DNA of 64,000 nucleotides from Pedobacter sp. MC2016-05 (GCF_026239735.1 NZ_JAPIVT010000021.1:1-64000), one strand, 5' to 3'; positions 9,763 to 19,558 are shown, counted from the first letter of the stretch. Notes: generated by a model from the sequence alone, not told the origin. Numbers and translations are program-made.

Positions 9763-9822
9763 TTTATACAGATAACAAATGGCGATTTGATAGTCGACCT
9801 TTAACAAGGTATTAATTTGTAT

Positions 9823-9870
9823 AAAAAAGTTCAAAGCGGAGCAAATTTAAAATCTGCTTTGAACTTTTTT
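9823..9870. terminator. Bidirectional terminator after GH43 gene
   Basis: AAAAAAGTTCAAAGC at 9823-9836 is complementary to GCTTTGAACTTTTTT at 9856-9870, with A and T runs on the two sides. Confidence 0.85.
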
Positions 9871-9976
9871 TAGTTATGGGTTCTGTGTTACAGGTTATAA
9901 ATTGGAAGTACAAGATGGTAGTGTGGTGCTGTTAAGTTTACTAGCCAATGCCGTTTCAGACAGGAAGATCGTGCTC

Positions 9977-10045
9977 AACTTGGAACTTGGACCACTGAAC
10001 TTTCAACCTTGAACTTTCAACCCTCAACTCCCAACTCCAAACTTT
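9977..10045. repeat. Short degenerate tandem repeat (GAAAGTT type)
   Basis: On the plus strand several variants of the unit GAACTTTCAACC occur in a row (9998-10045 and upstream). The repeat runs into the 3' end of the MFS gene and supplies its last codons and stop. A similar repeat lies at 23282-23360. Confidence 0.7.
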
Positions 10046-11249
10046 CAGTTTTCACCATCCCAAGCCTGTTAAATCCCCATGCGCAGCACAATAACATACA
10101 GGCAAGGCCGAACCAAAGCCAATTATAGCCCAGGTTTTTAGCAATGAAAAAACCAGCCAACGGGCCGATTACCTGAGCGCAAGACCAGCTCAAGGTATAA
10201 CCAGCAGCATATAGACCTCTATTATGCTCGTTACTCCTGCTAATAACGATTGTGTTGATAAAAGGCAGCGAGAACATTTCCCCGCCTGTAAATATTACGA
10301 TTACCAAAACTGCACCAACCAAATGGAAGCCAATTGGTGCGCTCAACATCAGGTAAGAAAGTGCGAAGAAAATCGCCCCGATGATGATAAAGAACATGGG
10401 TGGTCGTTTAGCTTCGATTTTATTGATCATAATCATCTCAAACAAAGCGATTACTGCGCCATTGATTCCTATAATAATCCCGATGGCAAACTCATCAATG
10501 TGCCATTGTTCTTTAAAGAAAACAGGAACTACCCTAAACATCAGGAAAGCACAGGTAATAAATATGGTGGTTAATAAGATGAATTTCACATAAAATATAT
10601 CTTTCCAGGGTTTCATAATTACCATATTCAAAGCATTTTCTTTAGCTTTTTTAATGAATCCTTTTACCTGTGGAAGAAAAGATAAAATGAGCAAACCTAC
10701 GATGATACTTACGCCACCTTCAACAATAAAAAGTAGTTTATAATTGAATGAGGCAATAATTCCAGCTAGACTGATGCCAACCGACCAGCCAATATTTACT
10801 GCCAACCTGTTTAATGAGTAAGACCTTGTGATGGTTCCTGCGGTAGCATAGTGTGCAACCGCCGTAAAATTCGCCGGTCGAAAGGCCTCTGAAAAAAAGC
10901 TGATCACCACTGCCAGTATACACAAGCTAGTAAAATGTGTAATGGTGGAAAATAAAATGAATAAAATGCCACCGATAATAGACGAAAGGATTTGCACTGG
11001 TCGGAAACCAATCATATCTGTTAATTTTCCGCCCGTTGCCGAACCCAGGATGGAACCCACGCCGAACAACGTGATAATTAGGCCGGCATCCATTTCGGAG
11101 CGGTGCAAACTTTGCGTAACATATAAACCCATAAATGGAACGGCCATGCTTCCGCATCTGTTAAACATCATTACAATGCTTAGAAGCCAGGTTTCTCGGC
11201 TTAATCCACTGAAAGACGTTTTATAGGTGTTGAGTATGAGCTTGAACAT
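10017..11249 (-). CDS. MFS transporter
   Basis: A 410-residue major facilitator carrier with about 12 transmembrane helices. The motif GSATGGKLTDMIGFRPVQ (about residues 68-85) is the loop 2-3 signature of proton-coupled drug-type carriers, and there is an acidic/basic central loop near residue 200. The substrate cannot be predicted. The last nine or so residues (ESLELGVEG) are encoded by the GAAAGTT-type repeat, so the natural C-terminus may have been replaced. It is divergent from the GH25 gene. Confidence 0.85.
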   Translation of the reverse strand: MFKLILNTYKTSFSGLSRETWLLSIVMMFNRCGSMAVPFMGLYVTQSLHRSEMDAGLIITLFGVGSILGSATGGKLTDMIGFRPVQILSSIIGGILFILFSTITHFTSLCILAVVISFFSEAFRPANFTAVAHYATAGTITRSYSLNRLAVNIGWSVGISLAGIIASFNYKLLFIVEGGVSIIVGLLILSFLPQVKGFIKKAKENALNMVIMKPWKDIFYVKFILLTTIFITCAFLMFRVVPVFFKEQWHIDEFAIGIIIGINGAVIALFEMIMINKIEAKRPPMFFIIIGAIFFALSYLMLSAPIGFHLVGAVLVIVIFTGGEMFSLPFINTIVISRSNEHNRGLYAAGYTLSWSCAQVIGPLAGFFIAKNLGYNWLWFGLACMLLCCAWGFNRLGMVKTESLELGVEG

Positions 11250-11397
11250 GATTTATCTGGTGCGCAAAAGTAATGAACTTTTTATTTAACTATTGGATTT
11301 AATTCCAGTTCGACAAAGTCAACATCCTCTCGAAGTATGCAGCAAAACCTTTTTATTTGTTCTTCATTTTCCTCAACTTAGTACCCTCAAATAAACT

Positions 11398-12264
11398 ATG
11401 CCCCCAGAGAAGAGAAAAACCGTTACGAGAAAACCTGTTACCAGAAAACCTGCGGTACGTAAAAAGAAATCTAAGCCTTTTCCTACGCAGTGGAAGGTGG
11501 TTATTGCTGGTTTATTGCTGATTCTGTTTTCCCCATTTTATTACGGCTACATTCTGAATGGCTTTGTGGCCACCTGGCGATGGATAAAAGATTGGGGGCA
11601 AGACCCCAACTATCGCACTTATGAAAGTTTCAACATTAAAATCCCGAAAAAATATACCATCCATGGAATTGATGTTTCTTATTACCAGGGAAAAATAAAC
11701 TGGCAAAAAGTGAAAGATATGGAGGATGATGGGGTGAAAGTGAAATTCGCATTTATTAAAGCGACGGAAGGCCTTTTACAAGTTGATCCTTATTTTCAAA
11801 GAAATTGGCGTGAAGCCCCGAAAGTGGGGATTATATGTGGTGCTTATCATTTCTTCAGACCAAAGCGAGATGGAAAAACCCAGGCGAAGTTTTTTCTACA
11901 GGTGGTGAATATTGAAAAGGGCGATTTGCCGCCAGTGGTCGATATTGAAAGTTTAGACGGTGTTTCTCCAGTTAAAATGAGAGTTGAGCTGGCCGATTTT
12001 CTAAACTATGTGGAAGTTAAAACCAAAGTAAGGCCTATTATTTATTCAGGCTTGAAGTTTTATGAGGATTATCTCGAAGAACATTTCGATGAATATCCCT
12101 TATGGATTGCGCATTACTATCAACCAAAATTAAGGATGGATAAAAGTCGTTGGAAATTTTGGCAGCATTCTGATAAAGCCAAAATTAATGGCATTGGTCA
12201 CGTTGTGGATTTTAATGTGTTTAATGGCGATAGTTTGGCGTTAGATAGACTATTAGTTCACTAG
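11398..12264 (+). CDS. GH25 lysozyme-like muramidase, membrane-anchored
   Basis: A 288-residue protein with a basic N-terminus rich in Arg, Lys, Pro and Thr (residues 1-27), one transmembrane helix (about 30-55), then a GH25 domain. The domain begins IHGIDVSYYQGKINWQKV (first catalytic-side Asp), continues with FAFIKATEG and GAYHFFRP, has the acidic pair in VVDIESLDG, and ends WQHSDKAKINGI and VDFNVFNGD. This fits an N-acetylmuramidase acting on peptidoglycan from the periplasmic face of the inner membrane. It stands alone between divergent and convergent genes. Confidence 0.9.
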   Translation: MPPEKRKTVTRKPVTRKPAVRKKKSKPFPTQWKVVIAGLLLILFSPFYYGYILNGFVATWRWIKDWGQDPNYRTYESFNIKIPKKYTIHGIDVSYYQGKINWQKVKDMEDDGVKVKFAFIKATEGLLQVDPYFQRNWREAPKVGIICGAYHFFRPKRDGKTQAKFFLQVVNIEKGDLPPVVDIESLDGVSPVKMRVELADFLNYVEVKTKVRPIIYSGLKFYEDYLEEHFDEYPLWIAHYYQPKLRMDKSRWKFWQHSDKAKINGIGHVVDFNVFNGDSLALDRLLVH

Positions 12265-12315
12265 TCATTGGATCACTGGTCATTATTTAATCAGGAGTAA
12301 TGCCTAACCGTTTTC

Positions 12316-12356
12316 GTGATTGCGAGAAGGCTTTTTTCAGCCGACAAAGCAATCTG
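12316..12356. repeat. Eroded copy of GCGAG/GCAATCT palindromic repeat
   Basis: GTGATTGCGAGAAGGC and the later AAGCAATCTG are spaced as in the copies at 56003-56080 and 59003-59026. This is intergenic DNA between convergent genes. Confidence 0.45.
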
Positions 12357-12488
12357 TTATTAGGTTCAATTGGTCGTTTATCAATAATGAATTGGTATTG
12401 ATCATTGATTAATCTTAAAATTCGCTAACGAATAAATTAATTTCTAAAGGCGCAGGTAGGAAAACTAATGAACGAATGGACAGCTGAA

Positions 12489-13586
12489 CTAAATTGTCCA
12501 GCTTTCACATTTCTCCAGGAAAAATTCATCAGCTTCTGCGCCTATTCCAACTTCTTCAGGAACATCAAGAAAATAACCATTATAGGTTAAACCCCCAACG
12601 CATGGATCGGCTAAATGACCTAACAACGCTGTATCTAAATCAAAAAAGTCGACATTAGGACTGGCCAGTGCAAAATGAAGGTTAGCAGTCAAGGCTATTC
12701 TGCTTTCCAGCATACTCCCTATCATACATTTTACCCCAGTTTGCAGCGCTTCTTCGTGAATTTTTTGCGCTTCTAAAATTCCACCTGATTTTGAAAATTT
12801 GATATTCAAATAGGTTGTCGATTGGCTGTTGATCAGTTTCCGGGCATCGTGATGGTTGTAGCAACTTTCATCAGCCATTAACTTAATCGGGGAATTGACA
12901 TTTAACTCCGGCAATTTATCATCGTACCAGGTTCTCATAGGTTGTTCACAAAACTCAATGTTGTATTTCTCCAATGCACCAAGGGCAAATAAAGCATCGT
13001 CAAAGCTCCAGCCTTGATTCGCATCCAGACGTAAAGTAATACCGTTGCCAATAGCCTCCCGAATATGTTTTACCCTTTCAATATCATCGCTCACTTTTTT
13101 GCCCAGCTTGATTTTAATGATTCCACAACCCTTTTGTACATAGCCTAGCGCTGTGGCTGCCATTCCTTCGGCGGTGTCAATACCAACGGTCATATCTGTT
13201 TCGATGGTTCTTCTTTTCCCGCCTAAAAACTGGTAGAGTGGTAAGCCCGCATGTTTTGCTGCAATATCAAATAATGCCATGTCAAAAGCGCTCTTTATGG
13301 TATTGTTATGGTCTGCATAACCCAGCAATTCGTTCATCCGCTCAGGAATTTCCAGAGGATCTTTTCCTTTCAATATAGCAGCAAAGTCTTTCGCCATTGC
13401 TATACAAGTTTCCTGAGTTTCACCCACAATCATCGGAAACGCCGAGCATTCGCCTATTCCATGAATTCCGGCATCAGTGTAAATTCTGATCAGCACATTT
13501 TGTGCAAAATGCATGGTGCCCGTGGCAATTACAAATGGCTCCATCGGGATGCTGAAGCGGTAGATTTCGGTATGGGTGATTTTCAT
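12489..13586 (-). CDS. Dipeptide epimerase (enolase superfamily)
   Basis: A 365-residue enolase-superfamily enzyme, probably L-Ala-D/L-Glu epimerase or a related dipeptide epimerase used in recycling murein peptides. The C-terminal barrel carries the catalytic KIKLGKK lysine pair (about 160-166), metal ligands in RLDANQGW, EFCEQP and LMADES (Asp, Glu, Asp), and the second-side lysine in IKFSKSGG. The N-terminal capping domain has GIGECSAFP. It lies 92 bp from the divergent DUF255 gene. The residues seen suit the MLE/epimerase subgroup; substrate specificity is inferred. Confidence 0.88.
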   Translation of the reverse strand: MKITHTEIYRFSIPMEPFVIATGTMHFAQNVLIRIYTDAGIHGIGECSAFPMIVGETQETCIAMAKDFAAILKGKDPLEIPERMNELLGYADHNNTIKSAFDMALFDIAAKHAGLPLYQFLGGKRRTIETDMTVGIDTAEGMAATALGYVQKGCGIIKIKLGKKVSDDIERVKHIREAIGNGITLRLDANQGWSFDDALFALGALEKYNIEFCEQPMRTWYDDKLPELNVNSPIKLMADESCYNHHDARKLINSQSTTYLNIKFSKSGGILEAQKIHEEALQTGVKCMIGSMLESRIALTANLHFALASPNVDFFDLDTALLGHLADPCVGGLTYNGYFLDVPEEVGIGAEADEFFLEKCESWTI

Positions 13587-13693
13587 TTTATGATCAAGTA
13601 GATTTCCAACTAAAGTATAAAAACAAAAACTAAATCGAAACAGGCTTGTAGATAATTTATAGATTTACATTTTTTAAATTGATCCAAATCGCC

Positions 13694-15715
13694 ATGTCAA
13701 ATACACATTCTGAGCCCAATAGTTTAATTAATGCATCCTCACCATATCTGTTGCAACATGCTTACAATCCTGTTCATTGGTACGAATGGGGAACAGAGGC
13801 ATTAGAGAAAGCAAAAGTTGAAAATAAACTCATTCTGGTAAGTATTGGTTATTCTGCCTGCCATTGGTGCCATGTGATGGAGCGGGAGAGTTTTGAAAAT
13901 CATGAAGTTGCCGAGGTGATGAACCAGCATTTTGTTTGTATCAAAGTCGACCGGGAAGAGCGGCCGGATATTGATCAGATATATATGTATGCCATCCAAC
14001 TGATGACCGGGAGCGGTGGCTGGCCATTAAACTGTATTTGTTTACCCGATCAACGCCCAATTTACGGGGGGACTTATTTCAGGAAAAATGACTGGATCAA
14101 TATTCTGGAAAATGTTGCCGCATTGTGGACAAACGAACCTGATAAAGCCATTCAGTATGCTGATAGATTAACATCTGGCATCAAGGATAGCGAAAAAATC
14201 ATCCCGTCCCCGAAGGAGGAGGAGTATACAGAGGCGCATTTAACGGAAATTATCGAACCCTGGAAAAGGCATTTTGATATCGGTTTCGGAGGATATAATC
14301 GTGCTCCTAAGTTTCCGCTTCCCAATAACTGGGCTTTTCTTTTACGCTACGGATTTTTAAAAGACGATGAATCAGTGTTTACGGCCGTTTGCCATACACT
14401 AGAAGAGATGAGCCGCGGAGGAATTTATGATCAGACTGGAGGTGGTTTTGCCCGTTATTCCGTTGATGATAAATGGCATGTTCCCCATTTTGAAAAAATG
14501 CTTTATGATAATGCCCAGCTGATCAGCTTATATATTGAGGCCTACCAATGCACTAAATTTGATTCATTTAAGCAAACGGCTGTCGAATCAATCGATTGGG
14601 TATTTAAAGAAATGACCTCGCCAGATGGTTTGTTTTATTCAGCTTTAGATGCGGATAGTGAAGGTGTTGAGGGGAAATTTTATGTGTGGGATAGACAAGA
14701 GTTTGATTCCATATTGGGTGATGACGCAAAGTTGTTGGCAGACTATTACAATGTTACAACAGACGGGAACTGGGAAGAGGAGCAGACCAATATTCTAAGA
14801 AAAACAATTGCTGATGATGATCTCATTGAAAAATATGGAATTAATGCTGCAACGCTGTATGATAAAGTTCAATCTGCAAAAGCAAAACTCATCGAAGTAA
14901 GAGATAAGCGAATAAGACCTGGTTTAGATGATAAATGCCTTACCGCTTGGAACGGGATGATGATTAAGGCATTAGCAGATGCAGCAACAGTGTTAAACCA
15001 TGAATTGTACTATTCCAAAGCTGCGGCTGCGGCGAAATTCATTCTGACTAATGTAAAAACCAAAAACGGTGGATTGTACCGGAATTTTAAAAATGGCAAA
15101 GCATCCATCACTGGATTTCTGGATGATTATGCATTTTTAATTGAAGCGCTTATTGGTTTATATGAATACGATTTTGAGGAGTATTGGCTGACTGAAGCAA
15201 AGGCGCTAGCCGATTATGTGATTACAAACTTCAGTGATCCAGATTCGCCAATGTTTTTTTATACTTCGGCCGAAAGCGAGAGTCTGATTGCCCGGAAACA
15301 TGAGATTATGGATAATGTGATTCCTGCATCAAATTCTACAATGGCTCAAAATTTAAAAAAACTCGGTTTACTTTTCGATGTAGAAGCATATATTAACCAG
15401 GCAGACGAAATGCTGGCCGCAATTTTTCCTAAGATAAAAACCTACGGATCGGCCTATTCCAACTGGGCCATTCAATTGCTCAATGAGATACAGGGAATAA
15501 ATGAGATTGCTATTGTTGGTTTAGAAACCGATGCTATTAAATTGGAGTTAAGCAATCATTATATTCCAAATAAAATTACATTGGGTGGAACAAAAAGTAA
15601 CTTGCCGCTGTTAAAAGGTAAGCAAAGCAATGAAACAAAAGTTTATATTTGCCGAAATAAAGTATGCCAGTTACCGGTTAAAACTGTTGAGGAAGCATTA
15701 GCGTATTTACATTAA
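13694..15715 (+). CDS. Thioredoxin domain-containing DUF255 (YyaL/SSP411) protein
   Basis: A 673-residue cytoplasmic protein. The N-terminal domain is thioredoxin-like and carries the family signature YSACHWCHVMERESFEN (about 45-62) with a CHWC active site, followed by VKVDREERPDID. The rest is a six-hairpin toroid of the kind seen in glycosidases (for example GGFARYSVDDKWHVPHFEKM, then LTAWNGMMIKALADA). The enzymatic role of the family is not settled. The start is the ATG at 13694, since MSNTHSEPN begins the conserved part. SlyD follows after 10 bp, so the two are probably co-transcribed. Confidence 0.92.
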   Translation: MSNTHSEPNSLINASSPYLLQHAYNPVHWYEWGTEALEKAKVENKLILVSIGYSACHWCHVMERESFENHEVAEVMNQHFVCIKVDREERPDIDQIYMYAIQLMTGSGGWPLNCICLPDQRPIYGGTYFRKNDWINILENVAALWTNEPDKAIQYADRLTSGIKDSEKIIPSPKEEEYTEAHLTEIIEPWKRHFDIGFGGYNRAPKFPLPNNWAFLLRYGFLKDDESVFTAVCHTLEEMSRGGIYDQTGGGFARYSVDDKWHVPHFEKMLYDNAQLISLYIEAYQCTKFDSFKQTAVESIDWVFKEMTSPDGLFYSALDADSEGVEGKFYVWDRQEFDSILGDDAKLLADYYNVTTDGNWEEEQTNILRKTIADDDLIEKYGINAATLYDKVQSAKAKLIEVRDKRIRPGLDDKCLTAWNGMMIKALADAATVLNHELYYSKAAAAAKFILTNVKTKNGGLYRNFKNGKASITGFLDDYAFLIEALIGLYEYDFEEYWLTEAKALADYVITNFSDPDSPMFFYTSAESESLIARKHEIMDNVIPASNSTMAQNLKKLGLLFDVEAYINQADEMLAAIFPKIKTYGSAYSNWAIQLLNEIQGINEIAIVGLETDAIKLELSNHYIPNKITLGGTKSNLPLLKGKQSNETKVYICRNKVCQLPVKTVEEALAYLH

Positions 15716-15725
15716 AACAATTTAA

Positions 15726-16232
15726 ATGAATATTTCACCGAACACAGTAGTCGCAGTAACTTACGATTTGCACACTACTAACGAAGAAGGACAACAAGTT
15801 TTTGTTGAAAAAGCTGATGAGCAAAATCCTTTAGTATTTTTATATGGCGTTGGCATGATGTTGCCTAAATTTGAAGAACATTTAGCAGGCTTAAAAACTG
15901 GCGATGAATATGGCTTCGAATTATCTGCTGCTGATGGTTATGGAGAAATTGATCCAGGTGCTTTTGCAGATTTGCCTAAAACGATGTTTACAGAAGCAGG
16001 TGGTGAAGTTCCGGCTGTGGGAGATGTGATTCCTTTACAGGATAACAACGGAAACCAGTTTAGAGCTGGTGTTACTGCCGTTCATGATGAAACTGTTGCA
16101 GTTGATTTAAACCACCCAATGGCTGGAAAAAATCTTTTATTTGCAGGAACAATTTTAAACGTTCGCGAAGCAACTCAAGATGAATTAGCACACGGTCATG
16201 CGCATGGAGCTGACGGTCATTCTGGTCACTAG
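15726..16232 (+). CDS. slyD: FKBP-type peptidyl-prolyl isomerase SlyD
   Basis: A 168-residue prolyl cis-trans isomerase and metallochaperone. The FKBP domain is split by the IF insertion: LVFLYGVGMMLPKFEEHLAGLKTGD is the first FKBP part, the flap domain (about 70-125) is in the middle, and DLNHPMAGKNLLFAGTIL closes the fold, as in all SlyD proteins. The tail HGHAHGADGHSGH is His-rich, shorter than in E. coli, and would bind nickel or other metals. It is downstream of and close to the DUF255 gene. Confidence 0.93.
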   Translation: MNISPNTVVAVTYDLHTTNEEGQQVFVEKADEQNPLVFLYGVGMMLPKFEEHLAGLKTGDEYGFELSAADGYGEIDPGAFADLPKTMFTEAGGEVPAVGDVIPLQDNNGNQFRAGVTAVHDETVAVDLNHPMAGKNLLFAGTILNVREATQDELAHGHAHGADGHSGH

Positions 16233-16251
16233 TATCAGATGATTTATAAAG

Positions 16252-16281
16252 AAAAATCCCGATTTATGATCGGGATTTTTT
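16252..16281. terminator. Bidirectional terminator after slyD
   Basis: AAAAATCCCGAT pairs with ATCGGGATTTTTT around a short loop. It serves slyD and the convergent gene that ends at 16284. Confidence 0.9.
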
Positions 16282-16283
16282 GT

Positions 16284-16742
16284 TTAAAGCAATTTCGAAG
16301 TGGATAAAAGCACTGGTGGATTATCCATCGTATTGGCGTTACTCAATTTTAGCACCCCTTTAACAGTGATGGGTTGATAAGTAAATTTTATAGGTTCGGC
16401 CATTTCTACCAAAACCATAATCGGAATTCCATTTTTACCACAATAAAAACATTGGTTGATAGGAAGGGTAGAGAGCATAAACTTAGTTTGCTTCATCCCA
16501 TCTTTTATCGGAACAATATAGCCTGAAAGCTCAAAAGGCTTATTTTCAAATTTTTTAATCTTCGCATTGTAAACAGCGTATTTCTCTGTCGGTTTAACGG
16601 TTTTGAAACTGATGCCTCCAATTACATCCCAGTTTGGAGAATCCATCTGATCGCTTGGGTCATGTTGTGCTTTCGCACTAAAACCAATAAAAAGTAAGAA
16701 TATAAATCCCAGCTGTTTCAGCTTTGCGCTCATCTTAATCAT
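16284..16742 (-). CDS. Exported DUF3299-like protein
   Basis: A 152-residue protein with a signal peptide (LGFIFLLFIGFSAKAQ). The core FELSGYIVPIKDGMKQTKFMLS resembles DUF3299 proteins, often found near metal or ABC transport lipoproteins. The cysteine pair in INQCFYCGKNGIPIM (about residues 98-101) may bind metal or form a disulfide. A second ATG three codons in is an alternative start. Function is not known. Confidence 0.6.
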   Translation of the reverse strand: MIKMSAKLKQLGFIFLLFIGFSAKAQHDPSDQMDSPNWDVIGGISFKTVKPTEKYAVYNAKIKKFENKPFELSGYIVPIKDGMKQTKFMLSTLPINQCFYCGKNGIPIMVLVEMAEPIKFTYQPITVKGVLKLSNANTMDNPPVLLSTSKLL

Positions 16743-16796
16743 CTACAAATATAATAAAGATGTATAATGGCAATTGTAACTCGTTTATAACAATCG

Positions 16797-18062
16797 TTAA
16801 AAATCGATTTTCAACCTTAAACCACCGTTTGTAAGGTTAAGGTTGTCATTTGAAAAGGTTTTCATCGGAAGCCTTAAAAATGGTTCGATGGCGAAATCGG
16901 TTTTCTTCGAGATTTTTTGTTTGTAACCTAATGAAAAGTTATAAAAGCCAATATACTTATCAGTAACCTGCAACGATTGGGCTTGAGTTTCTGAAACACG
17001 TTCGGTAACGATGAGCATTTTCTGTTCTGCAATGCCGGCAGTATTAGCCACGGTAATATTTCTGCCAGTGCTTACCAAATAATTATTGTCTTGTTTGTTG
17101 TTTAAAATAGCCAAGGCCGAAACCCCAACACCAGTATAAAACTTCTTGCTAATATTATATTTCAATTCCAGTGGAATATTAATGCCCCTAACACTGGCAT
17201 TAACGGATTCTAAACTTCTCGAATTGCTTGAATAAGAGTTTATTGGACTCGAATTCGGCACAGAACTCGCTACAGCATCACTTGCGGCTCCAATTTGGGT
17301 TGATGGATTGCTGGTTGAACTCAATGATGAATAGGCAATTCCCGAACTTATAGAAAGTTTATCGGCTACGTTATATGAAAGTGAAAAACCGTAATTCATG
17401 TTCACTTTGTTATCATTTCCCATTGCAGGTGCCACGTAAATTCCAGGTTCCCATTTAGAATTAATTGGGGCTTTTGTTGTGCCTTTTAACGCACTCACTT
17501 TACTATCTTGGGCCAACAAATCCTCAAAAGTTGGCTTTTTGAATGTTTTTTCTTGTTTGTTTTCTCCTTTAATTTCAAATTTTCGGTTGCTGGATGAGCT
17601 TAGCGTAATGGAAGATAATGAATTGGCTAGCGTATTGCGAATGCTTTTTATAATAGGAGTGGTATTAGCGGGAACAGCCTCCTCAATTGGATTCACCGTT
17701 AATCTGGTTACCTCTATTGCTCTGTTTTGAGTTTGTGTATTATTTGCTAAGGGTGTATTTAAATGGCTTTTAGGCGTAGTATTCGGTTCCTGGGTTTTAG
17801 GCACATGATTATCTTCAACTCTTTTCTGCTCAATTTTTTTTGGCTTGATAACCGCTAAATCGCCTTGGTGATTTTGATTATTAAATACCAGGAACGTACC
17901 TCCAACAAGCAATAGTAAAGCAGCAGCAACCCACATCGGCCACAAAACGAAACGGCTTCGTTTATCTTTCTTTTCAGAAAAACGCTCCCATGCACCTGGA
18001 ACGTATTGTTCCTCGTGCTGTTGAAGTTGTTTGGCGATATGATCAATTAATTCTTTATCCAT
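16797..18062 (-). CDS. Membrane-anchored outer-membrane barrel protein, sigma partner
   Basis: About 421 residues. The N-terminal 45 residues are cytoplasmic (DKELIDHIAKQLQQHEEQY) and have the place of an anti-sigma segment. A transmembrane helix follows (VLWPMWVAAALLLLVGG), then a long Ser/Thr/Asn/Pro-rich linker and a beta-rich C-terminal 200 residues ending in LTNGGLRLKIDF, typical of small outer-membrane barrels. It overlaps the ECF sigma factor gene by 8 bp if it starts at the ATG at 18062 (an ATG 18 bases earlier is in frame). The pairing suggests it senses or controls that sigma factor; this is inference from position and topology. Confidence 0.75.
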   Translation of the reverse strand: MDKELIDHIAKQLQQHEEQYVPGAWERFSEKKDKRSRFVLWPMWVAAALLLLVGGTFLVFNNQNHQGDLAVIKPKKIEQKRVEDNHVPKTQEPNTTPKSHLNTPLANNTQTQNRAIEVTRLTVNPIEEAVPANTTPIIKSIRNTLANSLSSITLSSSSNRKFEIKGENKQEKTFKKPTFEDLLAQDSKVSALKGTTKAPINSKWEPGIYVAPAMGNDNKVNMNYGFSLSYNVADKLSISSGIAYSSLSSTSNPSTQIGAASDAVASSVPNSSPINSYSSNSRSLESVNASVRGINIPLELKYNISKKFYTGVGVSALAILNNKQDNNYLVSTGRNITVANTAGIAEQKMLIVTERVSETQAQSLQVTDKYIGFYNFSLGYKQKISKKTDFAIEPFLRLPMKTFSNDNLNLTNGGLRLKIDF

Positions 18063-18639
18063 TTTTCTTGTATGATCCAACCATTGTATTTTGATAAAGT
18101 GTGCGAAGTTTATTTTTAGATCTCGTGAGATAAACCCGACTGGAACTTTCTGGGATGTTTAGCATTTTCGAAATTTCTTCATGTGCAAAGCCTTCAATCT
18201 CATATAGGTTAAAAACCAGCCTTTGTGTATCGGGTAAGTGATTAAGCAAATTTAAAATGTCATTTACATGCAGTTCTGATGCAATAGAAACCTGCGTTAC
18301 AGGATGTTCGTCTTCACCCAAATCATCAACATAAAATTGCGCCTTTGTACTTCTGATTTTATCTATCGCTGTTCTTGATGCGATTTGTGCAATCCAACCT
18401 TTAAAGGAGCGTTGTAATTCTTCAGGATTTTTCGGGGATTTAAAATTAGCAACGTGTTTAAATATTTTAATAAAGCTGTCGTTCACAAGTTCCTCACTGT
18501 CCGAAACGTTCTTTGTGTATCTTAAAATAATACCCATTAGGTAGCCATAGAAAGATTTATACATCATTTCTTTACAGCTATTGTCGTTTTTTACGCAGCC
18601 TTTTAAAATTTCCTCAAAACTGAGTATCTTTTTTATCAC
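18055..18639 (-). CDS. ECF-type RNA polymerase sigma-70 factor
   Basis: A 194-residue ECF sigma factor. Region 2 is about residues 20-100 (YLMGIILRYTKNVSDSEELV, FKGWIAQIASRTAIDKIRS) and region 4 is about 135-180 (LPDTQRLVFNLYEIEGFAHEEI, then SSSRVYLTRSKNKLR), with an acidic linker between. The start is a GTG at 18639 that overlaps an AGGAG sequence, so the true start may be a little further in. It is translationally coupled to the membrane/barrel gene that follows, which is the natural candidate for its regulator. Confidence 0.88.
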   Translation of the reverse strand: MIKKILSFEEILKGCVKNDNSCKEMMYKSFYGYLMGIILRYTKNVSDSEELVNDSFIKIFKHVANFKSPKNPEELQRSFKGWIAQIASRTAIDKIRSTKAQFYVDDLGEDEHPVTQVSIASELHVNDILNLLNHLPDTQRLVFNLYEIEGFAHEEISKMLNIPESSSRVYLTRSKNKLRTLYQNTMVGSYKKNG

Positions 18640-18754
18640 TCCTAGGAAGGACTATTTTTACTTTGATTAGTATGCTTGTTTTTAACTTTTCCGGTTGCAA
18701 AATTAACGAAATAACACCATTCCAATTTAGAACGATGTTATTTCATTGGTAGTT

Positions 18755-19456
18755 TTATTTATTAGTCATTACAGCCAAACCAAATTTAGTACTGTCGGTA
18801 GTGCTGCTAAGTCCTTTTGCCCAAATGGTATAAATTTTTCCTTTTTCGATTTTTACAGCTGGTAAGCTTGCTTTAACCGTTGCCGAACCGGCTTCTTTTA
18901 CCTGGAAGGTGTAGCTATCTGAAGGATTAACGGAACTGAAAGTAGAATATTCTTTAAATGCTTTTGCTGTAAACAATGCAGTAGCATTACCTTCAACTGC
19001 TAAATCTAACTTACCAGAACCTGGACTTAAGTTAATAAAGCGCACTTTGGCTTTGTCAGTTTCAGGAGCTTTCAAATCATCTTCAACCAATAAAATTTTG
19101 GTCGATTTCAATGTATCGACTACAAAAGCCGAATAGAAAGATCCGCCCTTTAGAGTTGCTGTACCACTTGTCAAATATTTCAATGAGTCTTTCTTCGCTA
19201 CACCGATAATCCTGGTGCCTGGGTAAGCTGCGTAGTAACCCCGATCATTAGTGTAAGTAAAATTGCCGATTTTAGAGTTGTCTAGAACAAAATCAAGCGA
19301 TCCGGTGCCTGGCGATGCATGAACATATCCAATACCAGCGGCTTCAATTGGGGTATCATCCCAATCTTTTTTACAGGCAGAAAATATAGTGGTTATAACG
19401 AGAAGAGAGAGAGTAATTTTTGTAGTTAAGCTAAAGTTTTTCAAATGAGTTTTCAT
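18755..19456 (-). CDS. DUF4397 domain lipoprotein
   Basis: A 233-residue lipoprotein with a lipobox at TIFSACKKDWDD (Cys near residue 27). Two tandem DUF4397-type units follow: GIGYVHASPGTGSLDFVLDN and VRFINLSPGSGKLDLAVEG, each with a His/Asn-x-Ser-Pro turn and a YPGTR-like element. It is probably attached to the outer membrane. Function of the domain is unknown. It lies between the ECF pair and another exported protein, all on the minus strand but not tightly spaced. Confidence 0.8.
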   Translation of the reverse strand: MKTHLKNFSLTTKITLSLLVITTIFSACKKDWDDTPIEAAGIGYVHASPGTGSLDFVLDNSKIGNFTYTNDRGYYAAYPGTRIIGVAKKDSLKYLTSGTATLKGGSFYSAFVVDTLKSTKILLVEDDLKAPETDKAKVRFINLSPGSGKLDLAVEGNATALFTAKAFKEYSTFSSVNPSDSYTFQVKEAGSATVKASLPAVKIEKGKIYTIWAKGLSSTTDSTKFGLAVMTNK

Positions 19457-19558
19457 GTTTTAAATCAATTTCTAAATAAAATTGGTCAATGGCCATTAAC
19501 ACTTTTTATCATAAAACGATTAACGAGATGAAAACGCTACAGCTGTAAGTAGATATTT

